A DNA stretch of 64,000 nt from Rhodococcus sp. CH91 (lineage in GTDB: Bacteria > Actinomycetota > Actinomycetes > Mycobacteriales > Mycobacteriaceae). Position numbers and translations under genes: made by a program. The notes under the pieces are model-generated. The model saw nothing but the letters and a program-made list of their open reading frames with translations, did no database searches and had not been told where the DNA came from. This document shows, piece after piece, positions 9,861 through 19,805 of the stretch (positions are counted from its first letter, which is position 1; every line of letters starts with the position of its first letter). The stretch spans positions 124,001 to 188,000 of the forward strand of contig NZ_JAKFYR010000004.1 in NCBI RefSeq assembly GCF_022554085.1. Reading direction: 5' to 3'.

Positions 9861-10184
9861 CTATTCCTCGCCCATCGGCGGGAGGTTCTTGACGAAGGGC
9901 GGGTCGTAGTCGACCTTGCCGAGCTTCGCGGCACCGCCGGGCGAGCCGAGATCGTTGAAGAAGTCGACGTTCGCCTTGACGTACTCGGACCACTCGTCCG
10001 GAACGTCGTCCTCGTAGAAGATCGCTTCGACGGGGCACACGGGCTCGCACGCACCGCAGTCGACGCACTCGTCGGGGTGGATGTACAGCATGCGACCGCC
10101 CTCGTAGATGCAGTCGACGGGGCATTCCTCGATGCATGCCTTGTCCAACACGTCCACGCACGGTTCCGCAATCGTGTACGTCAC
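9861..10184 (-). CDS. fdxA: 7Fe ferredoxin FdxA
   Basis: A 107-residue bacterial ferredoxin binding one [3Fe-4S] and one [4Fe-4S] cluster. The cysteine pattern is visible: C9, CIEECPVDC near residues 17-25, then [12 protein letters not shown] near 41-52. The C-terminal acidic extension is that of the actinobacterial FdxA type. It is a low-potential electron carrier in the cytosol, possibly feeding P450s or other oxygenases. It is followed by dapC at 32 bp in a likely two-gene unit. Confidence 0.94.
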   Translation of the reverse strand: MTYTIAEPCVDVLDKACIEECPVDCIYEGGRMLYIHPDECVDCGACEPVCPVEAIFYEDDVPDEWSEYVKANVDFFNDLGSPGGAAKLGKVDYDPPFVKNLPPMGEE

Positions 10185-10335
10185 TGCTGTTCTCCCTGCC
10201 TCTCTGTCAGCCCGCCGACCTGCGCGGCCTCGCCGAAGGGACGTTCTCGACGCCCACGGTCCTCCAGTATCCCCCGACCCTCCGCAACGCTTCGGAGTAA
10301 GGGTCCCCTACCACGCTCGGGTTCGTGGCCCGAGG

Positions 10336-12957
10336 TCAGCGCGAGGTCAACGGGATCTCCATGGGTGTGTACGCCGTGGTCCGCTGACGGGCGGGCCGGC
10401 CGATGCCCTCGGCGATCGCGACGAGTTCGGCGACGGTCTTCTCCGATCCGTGCTGCGAACCGGCCATCCGCGAGATGGTCTCCTCCATCAGGGTGCCACC
10501 GAGGTCGTTGGCCCCGCCCTCGAGCATGGCCCGCGTACCCGCGACACCCAGCTTGACCCAGCTGGTCTGGATGTTGTCGATCCGGCCGTGCAGCATGACC
10601 CGGGCGAGCGCGTGCGCGGCACGGTTGTCGCGCATGGTCGGCCCCGGACGCGACGCACCGGCGAGATACAGCGGCGACGACTGGTGGACGAACGGCAGCA
10701 GCACGAACTCGGTGAAACCGCCCGTACGATCCTGGATCCCCCGGAGCACGTTCAGATGACCGACCCAGTGGTGCGGCTGATCGACGTGCCCGTACATCAT
10801 CGTCGAACTCGACCGCACACCCACTTCGTGCGCCGTGGTGATCACCTCGACCCACTCCGCGGTGGGAAGTTTGCCCTTGGTCAGTACCCAGCGCACCTCG
10901 TCGTCGAGGATCTCGGCCGCGGTGCCGGGAATCGTGTCCAGTCCTGCCGCACGGAGTTCGACGAGCCAGTCGCGGATGGACGTCCCGCTGCGTGCCACGC
11001 CGTTGACGATCTCCATCGGGGAGAAGGCGTGGACGTGCATGGACGGCACCCGGGCCTTGACCGCACGCACGAGGTCGGCATAACCCGTCACCGGCAGTTC
11101 CGGATCGATACCGCCCTGCATGCACACCTCGGTCGCGCCGGCCACATGGGCCTCCCACGCCCGGTCGGCGACTTCGCTCGTCGACAGCGTGAACGCGTCG
11201 GCGTCGCCCTTGCGCTGCGCGAATGCGCAGAACCGGCAGCCGGTGTAACAGATGTTGGTGAAGTTGATGTTCCGATTGACGACGTAGGTGACGTCGTCGC
11301 CGACGGTGTCGCGGCGCAACTGGTCGGCGAGCGCCACGAGGGCTTCGAGTCCGGCACCGTCGGCGTTCGCGAGCGCGATGTACTCGGCATCGGAGCACCC
11401 CCCGGGATCGCGTTCGGCGGATCGCAGCGCCGAGAGCACGTCGCTGTCGAGTCGCACCGGCGCGGAGGTACCGAGCGCGAGCACCTGTTCGCGCACGGTC
11501 TCCCAGTCGCCGAAGGCACTTCCCAGATCGGACCGGTGGGCGGTGTTCCGCCCGGTCACGTCGATCTCGGAGTTCAGGTCGATGCGGCCCGAGGACTCCC
11601 AGTCGATGTCGGGTTCCTGCCAGGGCAGCCCGGACGGGATCACCTCCCGCGCGAGACCGGTCTGCGGGTCCGCGAGAGCGTGCACGTGGGCGGTGATGCG
11701 CGGATCGATCCACGGCTGCCCGGCCAGCACGTATTTCGGCTGCGCCGCGATACGTTCGGTGAGTTCGAAACCGGCCTCCGCGCTCAGGCGCGCGAGCGTG
11801 TCGAGATTCGGCCAGGGGCGTTCGGGGTTGACGTGATCGGGTGTCAGCGGCGAGACGCCGCCCCAATCGTCGACGCCGGCGCCGAGCAGAGCACGGCACT
11901 CGTCGAGCGAGACGAGGTTCGGCGGGGCCTGGATGCGCATGTCGGGTCCGAGGATCAGCCGGGCGACGGCGATCGTCGCGAGGAACTCGTCGAGATCCGC
12001 GTCGTCGACGTCGCGCATCGCGGTGTCGTCCTTCGCCCGGAAGTTCTGGACGATCACTTCCTGGATGTGACCGAATGCCTTGTGCGACTTGCGGATCGCA
12101 TGAATCGATTCGGCACGCTCGGTGACGTTCTCGCCGATCCCGACGAGGATCCCCGTGGTGAACGGCACCGCGAGACGGCCTGCGTCGGTGAGCACCCGCA
12201 GGCGCACCGACGGCTCCTTGTCGGGGCTGCCGTGATGGCACTGCCCCTTCTCGGTGAACAGTCGCTCGGAGGTCGTCTCCAGCATCATGCCCATCGACGG
12301 CGCCACCGGCTTCAACCGGGAGATCTCGGCCCAGCTCATCACCCCGGGATTGAGATGCGGCAGCAGGCCGGTCTCTTCGAGGACACGGATCGCCATCGCG
12401 CGCACATAGTCGAGCGTCGAGTCGTATCCGCGCTCGGTGAGCCACTGCCGGGCTTCCGGCCAGCGATCCTCGGGCCGGTCGCCGAGCGTGAACAAGGCCT
12501 CCTTGCAACCGAGTTCCGCTCCCTGCCGGGCGATGTCGAGGATCTCGTCCGGTTCGAGATACATGCCGCGCCCCTCGGCACGGAGCTTGCCCGGCACGGT
12601 CACGAAGGTGCAGTAGTGGCAGCGGTCCCGGCACAGCCGGGTGATCGGAACGAAGACCTTCCGCGAGTAGGTGACCGTGCCGGGGCGCCCCTCGGCGGCC
12701 AGTCCGGCATCACGTACCCGCGCTGCCGACGCGCAGAGATCCTCGAGATCGGCCCCCCGCGCCTGCAACAGGACCGCTGCCTCGTCGACGTTCAGAGAAA
12801 CTCCGTCGCGAGCACGACGCAGCGCACGACGCATGCCCGAAGGTGTCGCCGGGACCGGTGCCGCGGAGCGCGAGGCGGTCCCGGGACGGACGGCGGGGGT
12901 CGGGAGCATCGCGGACTGCGGGGTGTCGTCTGCGGGATCGGTCATGCGCCCGATCAT
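10336..12957 (-). CDS. fbiC: FO synthase FbiC (CofG-CofH fusion)
   Basis: Bifunctional radical-SAM enzyme making 7,8-didemethyl-8-hydroxy-5-deazariboflavin from tyrosine and a ribityl-pyrimidine, the chromophore of coenzyme F420. At 873 residues it carries both modules: the CofG-like half with CRDRCHYC (C109, C113, C116) and the CofH-like half with CYTGCRFC near residue 570, each a CxxxCxxC [4Fe-4S] site. Two close ATGs (12957 and 12945) compete and neither has a clear AGGAG. It lies 33 bp after the small acidic gene on the same strand. The identity is unambiguous. Confidence 0.96.
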   Translation of the reverse strand: MIGRMTDPADDTPQSAMLPTPAVRPGTASRSAAPVPATPSGMRRALRRARDGVSLNVDEAAVLLQARGADLEDLCASAARVRDAGLAAEGRPGTVTYSRKVFVPITRLCRDRCHYCTFVTVPGKLRAEGRGMYLEPDEILDIARQGAELGCKEALFTLGDRPEDRWPEARQWLTERGYDSTLDYVRAMAIRVLEETGLLPHLNPGVMSWAEISRLKPVAPSMGMMLETTSERLFTEKGQCHHGSPDKEPSVRLRVLTDAGRLAVPFTTGILVGIGENVTERAESIHAIRKSHKAFGHIQEVIVQNFRAKDDTAMRDVDDADLDEFLATIAVARLILGPDMRIQAPPNLVSLDECRALLGAGVDDWGGVSPLTPDHVNPERPWPNLDTLARLSAEAGFELTERIAAQPKYVLAGQPWIDPRITAHVHALADPQTGLAREVIPSGLPWQEPDIDWESSGRIDLNSEIDVTGRNTAHRSDLGSAFGDWETVREQVLALGTSAPVRLDSDVLSALRSAERDPGGCSDAEYIALANADGAGLEALVALADQLRRDTVGDDVTYVVNRNINFTNICYTGCRFCAFAQRKGDADAFTLSTSEVADRAWEAHVAGATEVCMQGGIDPELPVTGYADLVRAVKARVPSMHVHAFSPMEIVNGVARSGTSIRDWLVELRAAGLDTIPGTAAEILDDEVRWVLTKGKLPTAEWVEVITTAHEVGVRSSSTMMYGHVDQPHHWVGHLNVLRGIQDRTGGFTEFVLLPFVHQSSPLYLAGASRPGPTMRDNRAAHALARVMLHGRIDNIQTSWVKLGVAGTRAMLEGGANDLGGTLMEETISRMAGSQHGSEKTVAELVAIAEGIGRPARQRTTAYTPMEIPLTSR

Positions 12958-12990
12958 GCGCCTAACCCCACCCCCATGCCACCTCGGGGT

Positions 12991-13188
12991 CTATTCGTGC
13001 GGGTAGTCGTCGTCGACGGGGATTTCGCGGTGCTGCTCGTAGGCGTCGGCGGGGTCGGCCTCGAGCGGCACGTCCGCCGGCAGGGCATCGGCAGGATCGT
13101 CGTAGACGGGGATGGCCTGTTCGAGCCGGTCGGCCTCGGAATCGTTGTCGGACTGGATCTCGATGTCGAGTGCATTCGACTCCGTCAT
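12991..13188 (-). CDS. Small acidic hypothetical protein (65 aa)
   Basis: The start ATG at 13188 is preceded by a strong GGAGGAGA ribosome site, which argues it is a real gene. The product is very acidic (many Asp/Glu, few Lys), with no Cys and no membrane segment, and has repeated PADA/PADAYE-like stretches (DDPADALPADVPLEADPADAY region). It is probably disordered. It precedes fbiC by 33 bp in the same direction, so the two may share a transcript. No family is recognised. Confidence 0.75.
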   Translation of the reverse strand: MTESNALDIEIQSDNDSEADRLEQAIPVYDDPADALPADVPLEADPADAYEQHREIPVDDDYPHE

Positions 13189-13306
13189 GGCGATCTCCTC
13201 CTGTGGACGGTCCGATCCGAACCCTCGGAAGCGACGAGTCCGGCCGAGCTTACGGGACCAGCCTAGCGTGGAACCGGACGTGGGTCCGTGTCGAGCAGGA
13301 GGTGCG

Positions 13307-13840
13307 GTGGAAGGCGACGAAGTGACGGTCGGTGGCGGGCCTGCGACGAGGCCGGTCGTGACGGTGCGGGAGCCTGCCTGGCGCCCGAGCCCGAAGGCAC
13401 GGCTGCTGTGGGCCGCGAGCGCGGCCCTGGCGTGGATCCCGCCGATCGTCGCGCAGGGGGTGTGGGTGCTCGTCGCGCCCGGCGCACCCCTGTGGCACAT
13501 CGCTGCGGCAGCAGCCACCCTCGTTCTCGGTGGGCTGCACGTCGTGGTGGTACCGATCTGGCGGTTCCGCGTGCATCGCTGGGAAATGGACGACACCGCG
13601 GTCTACACCCGTTCGGGCTGGTGGACGCAGGAACGCCGGGTCGCGCCGATCTCCCGGATCCAGACCGTCGACACCGAACGTGGGCCCCTGGATCGCCGGC
13701 TCGGTCTCGCCACCGTCACCGTCACCACCGCCTCCGCGGCGGGAGCGGTGGAGATCGCCGCGCTCGACAGCACCGTGGCCGACGAGACGGTCGCTCGCCT
13801 GACCGCTCTCGCGGCCGGTACCGAGACGGACGCGACATGA
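13307..13840 (+). CDS. Bacterial PH-domain membrane protein (YdbS-like)
   Basis: A 177-residue protein with two transmembrane helices (about residues 33-55 and 62-85) followed by one bPH2/DUF304 domain (VHRWEMDDTAVYTRSGWW, then RIQTVDTERGPLDRRLGL). GTG 13307 is chosen because AGGAGG lies four bases upstream. The stop overlaps the next gene, which is the YdbT-like partner; such YdbS/YdbT pairs are conserved, with proposed envelope roles but no settled function. It is divergent from the small acidic gene/fbiC. Confidence 0.83.
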   Translation: MEGDEVTVGGGPATRPVVTVREPAWRPSPKARLLWAASAALAWIPPIVAQGVWVLVAPGAPLWHIAAAAATLVLGGLHVVVVPIWRFRVHRWEMDDTAVYTRSGWWTQERRVAPISRIQTVDTERGPLDRRLGLATVTVTTASAAGAVEIAALDSTVADETVARLTALAAGTETDAT

Positions 13841-15348
13841 GCGAGACGACCACCTCCGACGCCCCGGCGGACGAACAGCTGCCGTGGTCGCGCCTCGACC
13901 GCCGCATGCTGCTGATCCACCCGATCGAGGAGATCCTGCGACTGCTGCCGGTCCTCGCGGGATCCTTGATCATCGGTACCACCAGCGGAAACCCGGTCTG
14001 GGGATTTGCCACGGCCGCCGCACTCGTCCTCGTCGGCATGCTGCGCTGGTTCACCACCACCTACCGGGTCGGGCCCGTCCACGTGGAACTGCGCCGCGGC
14101 CTGCTGCACCGTCGCGAACTGTCGATCCCCCGCAGCCGCATCCGCTCGGTGGACGTCGAACAGCGAGTTCTGCACCGCCTGCTCGGGCTCGCCGTCGTGA
14201 AGATCGGCACGGGTCAGAGCTCGGGAGGCGACCGCAATCGCTTCGAGCTCAACGGCCTGCCGATGACCGCGGTCCCCGACCTGAGGGCAGCGCTCCTCGC
14301 GACCGGGCAGCACCCCACATCCTCCGAGAGGGAGCCGGCCTCTCCCGTCCCGAGCGCGCGAGAAGTGGCGCGATTCGATGTGAGCTGGGTGCGCTATGCG
14401 CCGTTCTCCACGACCGGTCTGCTCGCCGTCGCGGCCGTCGTCGGTGCCGCATTCCAGTTCGGCATCGGCCGGCAGATCGCCGACACGCACCTCGTCCGCC
14501 GGGCGGTCGAGACCGCGGAGGATCTCGGCCTGCTCGTGGCACTGGCGGCCCTCGTGCTGGCCCTTCTCCTCCTTGCGAGCGCCGCCGCGTGCGTGCGGTA
14601 CCTGCTGGTCTACGGCGACCTGCGAGTGACCGACGACCACCGGGTCCTGCGCATCGCGCACGGGCTGCTCACGACACGCCACACCACCCTCGACCGGGCG
14701 AGATTGCGCGGCGTCGCCGTGCGCGAGCCGCTCGCGCTGCGGCTCGTCGGCGCCGCGCGTCTCGATGCGGTCATGACGGGCGTGACGGCACAACAGGGCG
14801 GTTCGTCCCTCGTCATGCCTTCGGCACCCGCCGAGGAGGTACGGCGGGTCGCGGCGGAGGTGCTCACCGACCCGCGACCACTGGACGTACCGCTGCGGCC
14901 GCACGGCCCCCGGGACCGTCGCCGGCGTTACGTGCGGACCCTCGTACCGGCGGGGACCGTCGTCGTCGCAGCCCTCGTCGCACTCGTCGTCACGGACCGG
15001 CAGATGCCGGTGCCGGCACTCGCCGCGGTGAGCGCGGTGGCCGTCGTGGGAGCCTGCACGCTGGCCGAGGACCGATATCGAGGCCTCGGGCACGCGGTCG
15101 TGGCGGGCCATCTCGTCACCCGCAGCGGATCGATCGACCGGCAGCGCATCTGCCTCGATGCCGACGGTGTGATCGGATGGACGGTGAAGCAGAGTTTCTT
15201 CCAGCGCCGGGCCGGACTCGCGACCGTCGTCGCGGCCACACCGGCCGGATCGGGACACTACGAGGTGACCGACCTCCCCGCGGACGACGCGTGGGCACTC
15301 GTCGCGGAGGTCACCCCGGACATGGCAGGCAGGTGGTTGCAGGAATGA
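13837..15348 (+). CDS. Multi-PH-domain membrane protein (YdbT-like)
   Basis: A 503-residue partner of the preceding gene, starting at ATG 13837 inside an ATGA overlap. It has several hydrophobic segments (about 27-65, 190-215, 235-255, 365-410) alternating with three bPH2-like units, marked by repeated R-G-L-L-H-R-R-E-like turns and RIRSVDVEQRVLHRLLGL. The overlap implies translational coupling with both neighbours. Function is unknown beyond membrane-associated PH scaffolding. Confidence 0.82.
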   Translation: MSETTTSDAPADEQLPWSRLDRRMLLIHPIEEILRLLPVLAGSLIIGTTSGNPVWGFATAAALVLVGMLRWFTTTYRVGPVHVELRRGLLHRRELSIPRSRIRSVDVEQRVLHRLLGLAVVKIGTGQSSGGDRNRFELNGLPMTAVPDLRAALLATGQHPTSSEREPASPVPSAREVARFDVSWVRYAPFSTTGLLAVAAVVGAAFQFGIGRQIADTHLVRRAVETAEDLGLLVALAALVLALLLLASAAACVRYLLVYGDLRVTDDHRVLRIAHGLLTTRHTTLDRARLRGVAVREPLALRLVGAARLDAVMTGVTAQQGGSSLVMPSAPAEEVRRVAAEVLTDPRPLDVPLRPHGPRDRRRRYVRTLVPAGTVVVAALVALVVTDRQMPVPALAAVSAVAVVGACTLAEDRYRGLGHAVVAGHLVTRSGSIDRQRICLDADGVIGWTVKQSFFQRRAGLATVVAATPAGSGHYEVTDLPADDAWALVAEVTPDMAGRWLQE

Positions 15349-16142
15349 CGGATCCGCAGCGGACGGGACGCACCGGGCGGGGCCCGCTCCCGGGCACTCC
15401 TCCCGCGAGTACGGCCGAACTCGACGAGGCGCTCGTCGATTGTCGTGCGTGCCCCCGCCTGGTGGCGTGGAGGGAACAGGTCGCGCGGGAGAAGCGCGCT
15501 GCCTTCCGGGACGAGGAGTACTGGGGCCGGCCCGTCCCGGGTTTCGGTCCACCCGATGCGGCACTGCTGATCGTCGGGCTGGCGCCCGCGGCGCACGGCG
15601 GGAACCGCACGGGGCGCATGTTCACGGGCGACCGGTCGGGGGACGTGCTGTATGCCGCCCTCTACGAGGCGGGTCTGGCGTCGCAGCCGACCGCAACGCA
15701 CATCGGGGACGGGCTCGAGCTGTACGGCACGCGCATCACCTCACCGGTGCACTGCGCACCACCGGCCAATCGCCCCACCGTCGCCGAACGCGATACCTGC
15801 CGCCGGTGGCTCGAACAGGAGCTGGACCTGCTCGCCCCCACCCTGCGTTCGGTCGTCGTGCTCGGCGGATTCGGCTGGCAGGCGCTACTACCCGTCCTGT
15901 CGGCCGCGGGGTGGACGATTCCCGTGCCGCGCCCGAAATTCGGGCACGGCGCGCACACCGTGCTCGAACCCGGCCCGACGCGGAAACATCCGCTGCATCT
16001 CTTCGGCTGCTATCACGTCAGCCAGCAGAACACCTTCACCGGGCGGCTGACACGCCAGATGGTGACCGCGGTACTCACGGACGCGGCCCGGGCAGCGGGC
16101 CTGCCGGCGGAGCCTGCCCCGCCCCGGCGCCCGCCTGAGTGA
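15345..16142 (+). CDS. Family 5 uracil-DNA glycosylase (UdgB)
   Basis: DNA repair enzyme that removes uracil, and in this family also hypoxanthine or ethenocytosine. In 265 residues it shows the four-cysteine Fe-S arrangement beginning with CRACPRL (about residue 31), the active-site motif GLAPAAHGGNRTG (about 80) and the DNA-intercalation loop HVSQQNTFTG near residue 224, all hallmarks of UDG type 5. The ATG overlaps the previous stop (ATGA). Its 3' end overlaps the convergent membrane-protein gene by 68 bp. Confidence 0.9.
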   Translation: MTDPQRTGRTGRGPLPGTPPASTAELDEALVDCRACPRLVAWREQVAREKRAAFRDEEYWGRPVPGFGPPDAALLIVGLAPAAHGGNRTGRMFTGDRSGDVLYAALYEAGLASQPTATHIGDGLELYGTRITSPVHCAPPANRPTVAERDTCRRWLEQELDLLAPTLRSVVVLGGFGWQALLPVLSAAGWTIPVPRPKFGHGAHTVLEPGPTRKHPLHLFGCYHVSQQNTFTGRLTRQMVTAVLTDAARAAGLPAEPAPPRRPPE

Positions 16143-16539
16143 TCTCCTTGATGCGGGCCGAGAACAGGTAACCACCGGCCGGCGCGAGAGCCGCGATCGG
16201 CAGCAGGAGGGTGCGCCAGTCGCCGAGTACGAGCTGGTCGCCGCCCGGGCCGCCGACGAGACAGACGAGGAACACGACGACCCAGGCCAGCAGCGGCAGG
16301 GTCGCCGTCCGCATCGACCCGGTCTCGGCACGCACGGCCATCACCAGGAGCAGGTTGGCGGCGCCGGCCAGGATGATCGTGACGGGGAAGGGCACCCCGG
16401 CGATGTACACACCCAGGAAGAAGACCGACAGCAGGGCACACAGTCCACCGTCGAGCACGAGCAGCGCGACGAGACCGCGGCGCGGTGGCGCCTCGGCCTG
16501 CGACGCGGCGGGTTCGGCGGTTGCTGGATCGACCGTCAT
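16075..16539 (-). CDS. Conserved membrane protein (Rv1171-like)
   Basis: A 154-residue protein with four predicted transmembrane segments (about residues 24-45, 50-70, 80-97, 106-122) and a Pro/Ala/Gly-rich tail. ATG 16539 fits the hydrophobic pattern. By position next to mshB and the fbiC region it corresponds to the M. tuberculosis Rv1171 slot. The last 68 bp overlap the end of the glycosylase gene on the other strand. No function is assigned. Confidence 0.75.
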   Translation of the reverse strand: MTVDPATAEPAASQAEAPPRRGLVALLVLDGGLCALLSVFFLGVYIAGVPFPVTIILAGAANLLLVMAVRAETGSMRTATLPLLAWVVVFLVCLVGGPGGDQLVLGDWRTLLLPIAALAPAGGYLFSARIKEITQAGAGAGQAPPAGPLPGPRP

Positions 16540-16640
16540 GATTCGATGGTGCGCTACCGGGCTCGGGACGGCGCAACCGGGGGTCCGCGGGATCCTCCCC
16601 CCCGGGGCCTCCGAGCGGCTGCGGCGGTCCGGGCGCCCTC

Positions 16641-16799
16641 TCAGGGCACCGGCGGGTATCCCAGCATGGTGAGCAGCGCGCTCTGCTGATCGGCGAAGGC
16701 GTACAGCGCGTGCCAGTAGTCGACCCGGATCTGGTCGGCATACGGTCTCAACGAATCCACGAACGCCACGATCTGGTTCTGGACGGACCAGTTGTACAT
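16641..16799 (-). CDS. Small conserved-looking protein (52 aa), unannotated type
   Basis: This short frame runs from ATG 16799 to TGA 16641. AGGGGG lies seven bases upstream of the ATG. The product begins MYNWSVQNQIVAF, has a Tyr/Trp-rich centre (VDYWHALYAFADQQ) and ends GYPPVP. Amphipathic helices with aromatic residues and a Pro-rich end look like a genuine peptide rather than chance coding. It sits between mshB (57 bp upstream) and the Rv1171-like gene, all on the minus strand. Family unknown. Confidence 0.6.
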   Translation of the reverse strand: MYNWSVQNQIVAFVDSLRPYADQIRVDYWHALYAFADQQSALLTMLGYPPVP

Positions 16800-16856
16800 C
16801 GGCAACCCCCTGCGTGACGCACGCCACTCGCACGCGCCCGGATGATGCAGATCACA

Positions 16857-17762
16857 TTATCCGATACCGGAGAAGAGGTCGTCCTCTCGTCCCGCCGAAT
16901 CCGTCAGGCCGAGTCTGCCCCGCACGAGCACGAAGTGTTCGTGGTCGAAGACGGGCTGTGCAACGAAGTTGGACAGAGCGAACTGTTCGCCACCCGGAGC
17001 AACGAGCACCTGGGTCGCGTGCGCCGCCATCGCGGTGCGCTTCGCGTCGATGACCGAGCGGACGTCGACGGTAGTGGTCACCTCGCCGTCCGGCACGCTC
17101 GGCAACTCGCCCGCCTCCGGGCGACGCCATCCCTCGGGCAGTCCGTCCATCTCGGCGATCCCCCGCTCGAGTGCGGATCGTTCGGTGACGGTCCAGTACA
17201 CCTTCGCGGGTGTCCAGGCGGCGCCGGCCGCCGGGTACTCCTCGGTTCCGGCCGCTTCCACCGCTGCGGTCACCCGATCGTGCACCGCGATGTGATCGGG
17301 GTGGCCGTAGCCGCCGTAGGGATCGTAGGTGACGACCACGTGAGGACGCGTCTCGCGGATCACGGCGACGAGCGCCTCGACGGCCTCATCGCGGTCGGCG
17401 TTGACCCAGGCCCGGGGATTCTCCGCGGACGGAGTGCCGGCCATTCCCGAATCACGCCAGTGCCCGGCACCACCGAGGAACCTCGGTCCGTCGATACCGA
17501 GCGCCCGCAGCGCGCGTGTGAGTTCGAGGATGCGATAGCCCCCGAGCTGGTCGGCGCGATCCGCGGCGAGCTGCGCCCACTCGTCGCCGATGACCTCGCC
17601 TTCCTCACCGAGGGTGCAGGTCACGACCGTGACCTCGGCGCCTTCGGAGACATATCGCGCGATGGTTCCGCCGGTGGTGAGACTCTCGTCGTCCGGATGC
17701 GCGTGGACGAGCAGCAGTCGGCGATCCGCAACGTTGGGGACGGCCCCGGGAGTGTCGGTCAC
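16857..17762 (-). CDS. mshB: N-acetyl-GlcN-Ins deacetylase MshB (mycothiol synthesis)
   Basis: Zn-dependent LmbE-family deacetylase of 1-D-myo-inositol 2-acetamido-2-deoxy-glucopyranoside, the second step in mycothiol synthesis. The 301-residue protein shows the Zn/catalytic motif AHPDDE at about residue 21 and the later Zn ligand in GHPDH, plus [14 protein letters not shown] 17762 overlaps the lpqW stop (GTGA), so the two are translationally coupled. Its presence shows the organism uses mycothiol as main thiol, which matters for reading the GST-like gene at 52229. Confidence 0.93.
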   Translation of the reverse strand: MTDTPGAVPNVADRRLLLVHAHPDDESLTTGGTIARYVSEGAEVTVVTCTLGEEGEVIGDEWAQLAADRADQLGGYRILELTRALRALGIDGPRFLGGAGHWRDSGMAGTPSAENPRAWVNADRDEAVEALVAVIRETRPHVVVTYDPYGGYGHPDHIAVHDRVTAAVEAAGTEEYPAAGAAWTPAKVYWTVTERSALERGIAEMDGLPEGWRRPEAGELPSVPDGEVTTTVDVRSVIDAKRTAMAAHATQVLVAPGGEQFALSNFVAQPVFDHEHFVLVRGRLGLTDSAGREDDLFSGIG

Positions 17763-19726
17763 GGTGTGGTCCTTCCCCACAGATGGGCGTCGCCCAGGAT
17801 ACCGGTGGTCACAGGGGCTGTCAGCGAGACGTTCTCGACTCCCGGCCCCGCGGCGACGACGGCTCTGTCCTGCATGATCGGCAGATTCACGGCGAGGTCC
17901 CAGAGCCGCGGCTGCGCACCGGCGAGCACCTCCTTCGCATCGGCGCTCCCACCGAGAGCGGCCAGCAGTTCCGGTTCGAGACCCGGATCGCACGCGCCCG
18001 ACAGGTTGCTCGGAGCTTCGAGTTGTGCCGCGGCGGCGTCCTCCCGTTCCTCCACCTCGTCTTCGTCGAGGGTGGTCGTCGCAGGATCGGTGGGTCGGTC
18101 GACTGCCGTGTCCGGGGAGGCGGATTCGGGCGATTGCGGGGCGGAAGTCGCCGGCACGTCCTCTCCGCCGACCGCGGGTTCGACCGCCACCGGCACACAT
18201 CCGAATCGGGACAACGCTGCGGTGGCCGGATCGCCGCCGGCACGCATCCAGCCCACGATCGCATGCACGGTGCCCTCCACCAGCGCTTCGCCGTACAGCT
18301 CGTCGGGAGGCAGTTCGTCGACCGAGGCGTCGATTCCGGCTCCACGCCACAGGTCGACGGCGGTGCGCGCGACGGCCCGGGCGATGTCGTCTCCTTCCGG
18401 CACGGCAAGCACCAGAGCCAGCGGCTCCCCGTCGCGGGCGAGTGTGCCCTCGGGCAGCACCGGGCCGTCGGTGGCGGGCGTATCGGGAGCGTCGGTCGTC
18501 GTCGGGCTCTCGATCTCCGAGCCGGGGGCAGGGGTGCCGGCCTCCGGGGGCGTGGGAGGCACGGGACCGGGCACCGCCGTGTATCCGGCCTCGGCGAGAA
18601 GTCCGAGCGCTTCCTCGCGGGGCAGACGCGGCGGCATCGTGTCCGTGTATCCCGGATCGGACGGTGCGAGCACCTGGGCCCGGGCGGGCACGAGCCCGGT
18701 GCGGCTTCCGGTGGCGACCAGCGCCAGCAGGTCGGGATCGAGCAGGGCGAGCGCTGCTCTCCGGATGCGGGGATCCGCGAGTTCGGGCGTGCGCGAATTG
18801 AGGGTCAGCTCGAGTGTGCGCGGCTGGAGCTGGACACCGGTACGCAGCCCCGGAACGGCGGCGAGCTGCGCTTCGAGCGCGACCCCACCTGCACTCTGCA
18901 CCACCTGGGCGTCGTCGCTGCGCATGGATTCGGCCACCTGCGCATTCGTGCCTCCGCGGCGCATCAGCAGCTCGTCGGGCCCGGCCGGGGTGCCCCAGAA
19001 TCTGTCGTTGCGTTCGAGCAGCACCTCCGCGCGCCCGCGGTCGACGCTGTCGACGTGGAACCGCCCACCGGAGACGGGGATGGTCTCGGACAGCCCGGTC
19101 GAGAAACCACCCGGAGTGTCCTTGATCAGGTGTGCGGGCAGGAGGTCGGTGAACAATTCCCGCCACGCGGGGTAGGGCTCGCGCAGGGTGACCGTGACGG
19201 TCTTGCCGCCGCCGGACGAGCGGACATCGTCGATGAGCCGATAGCCGGCGGGATCGACCACACCGGGCTGGGTGACCATCTGCCGCCAGAGGTACCGGAA
19301 GTCCTCCGCCGCGATCGGCGCTCCGTCGGACCACTGCGCCTCGTCGCGCAACCGATAGGTGATCGTGAACGGGCTCTCGTCGGTGACTTCGGCGGAGAGC
19401 AACAGCGCATCGTCGGGAACCCACAGGGTGACAGCGGGGTTCCCGGGGTCGGGGACGGCCCGGAAGGCGCTCGGGAGCACGAGTTCGGCGACCGCGTTGG
19501 CGACCGGCGACTGGTCCGCGAGCAGATGCGGATTGAACCCCGAGCCGACGTCGTCGATCGCGACGACCACCGTGCTGCGCTGCGGTGTCGGTGCGGGAGT
19601 CGTGGTCGGCTCGGCCTGTTCGATCGGCGGAGGCGGGTCGGCGGTGCAGGCGGTCAGGACCAGCGCAGCCACGGCCAGGCCGGCCGTCGCCCCGATCAGT
19701 CGGCGGCGAGCGCGCGTACGCGACAC
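17759..19726 (-). CDS. lpqW: Lipoprotein LpqW-like ABC solute-binding protein
   Basis: A 655-residue family 5 extracellular solute-binding protein. The N-terminus is a lipoprotein signal peptide with lipobox VLTAC (Cys about residue 24), then a Thr/Pro linker (TTTPAPTPQ). The body has DppA-type signatures such as [15 protein letters not shown]. An acidic, low-complexity insert with many P/T/E residues lies around residues 435-465. In mycobacteria LpqW steers PIM/LAM synthesis. GTG 19726 is backed by GGAAGGAG. It lies between typA and mshB, matching the mycobacterial order. Confidence 0.87.
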   Translation of the reverse strand: MSRTRARRRLIGATAGLAVAALVLTACTADPPPPIEQAEPTTTPAPTPQRSTVVVAIDDVGSGFNPHLLADQSPVANAVAELVLPSAFRAVPDPGNPAVTLWVPDDALLLSAEVTDESPFTITYRLRDEAQWSDGAPIAAEDFRYLWRQMVTQPGVVDPAGYRLIDDVRSSGGGKTVTVTLREPYPAWRELFTDLLPAHLIKDTPGGFSTGLSETIPVSGGRFHVDSVDRGRAEVLLERNDRFWGTPAGPDELLMRRGGTNAQVAESMRSDDAQVVQSAGGVALEAQLAAVPGLRTGVQLQPRTLELTLNSRTPELADPRIRRAALALLDPDLLALVATGSRTGLVPARAQVLAPSDPGYTDTMPPRLPREEALGLLAEAGYTAVPGPVPPTPPEAGTPAPGSEIESPTTTDAPDTPATDGPVLPEGTLARDGEPLALVLAVPEGDDIARAVARTAVDLWRGAGIDASVDELPPDELYGEALVEGTVHAIVGWMRAGGDPATAALSRFGCVPVAVEPAVGGEDVPATSAPQSPESASPDTAVDRPTDPATTTLDEDEVEEREDAAAAQLEAPSNLSGACDPGLEPELLAALGGSADAKEVLAGAQPRLWDLAVNLPIMQDRAVVAAGPGVENVSLTAPVTTGILGDAHLWGRTTP

Positions 19727-19805
19727 TCGGGCTCCTTCCGTAAGGCAGGTGGTACGTGGGTGGCCCCGGCCAGCACGCGCTCGCCGGGGCCACCCCACAC
19801 CTGGA

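Noticed and set aside
10108-13266. Long open frame antisense to fbiC (over 1000 codons)
   Set aside because: No family resemblance; it mirrors the codon bias of fbiC, a usual effect of high GC.
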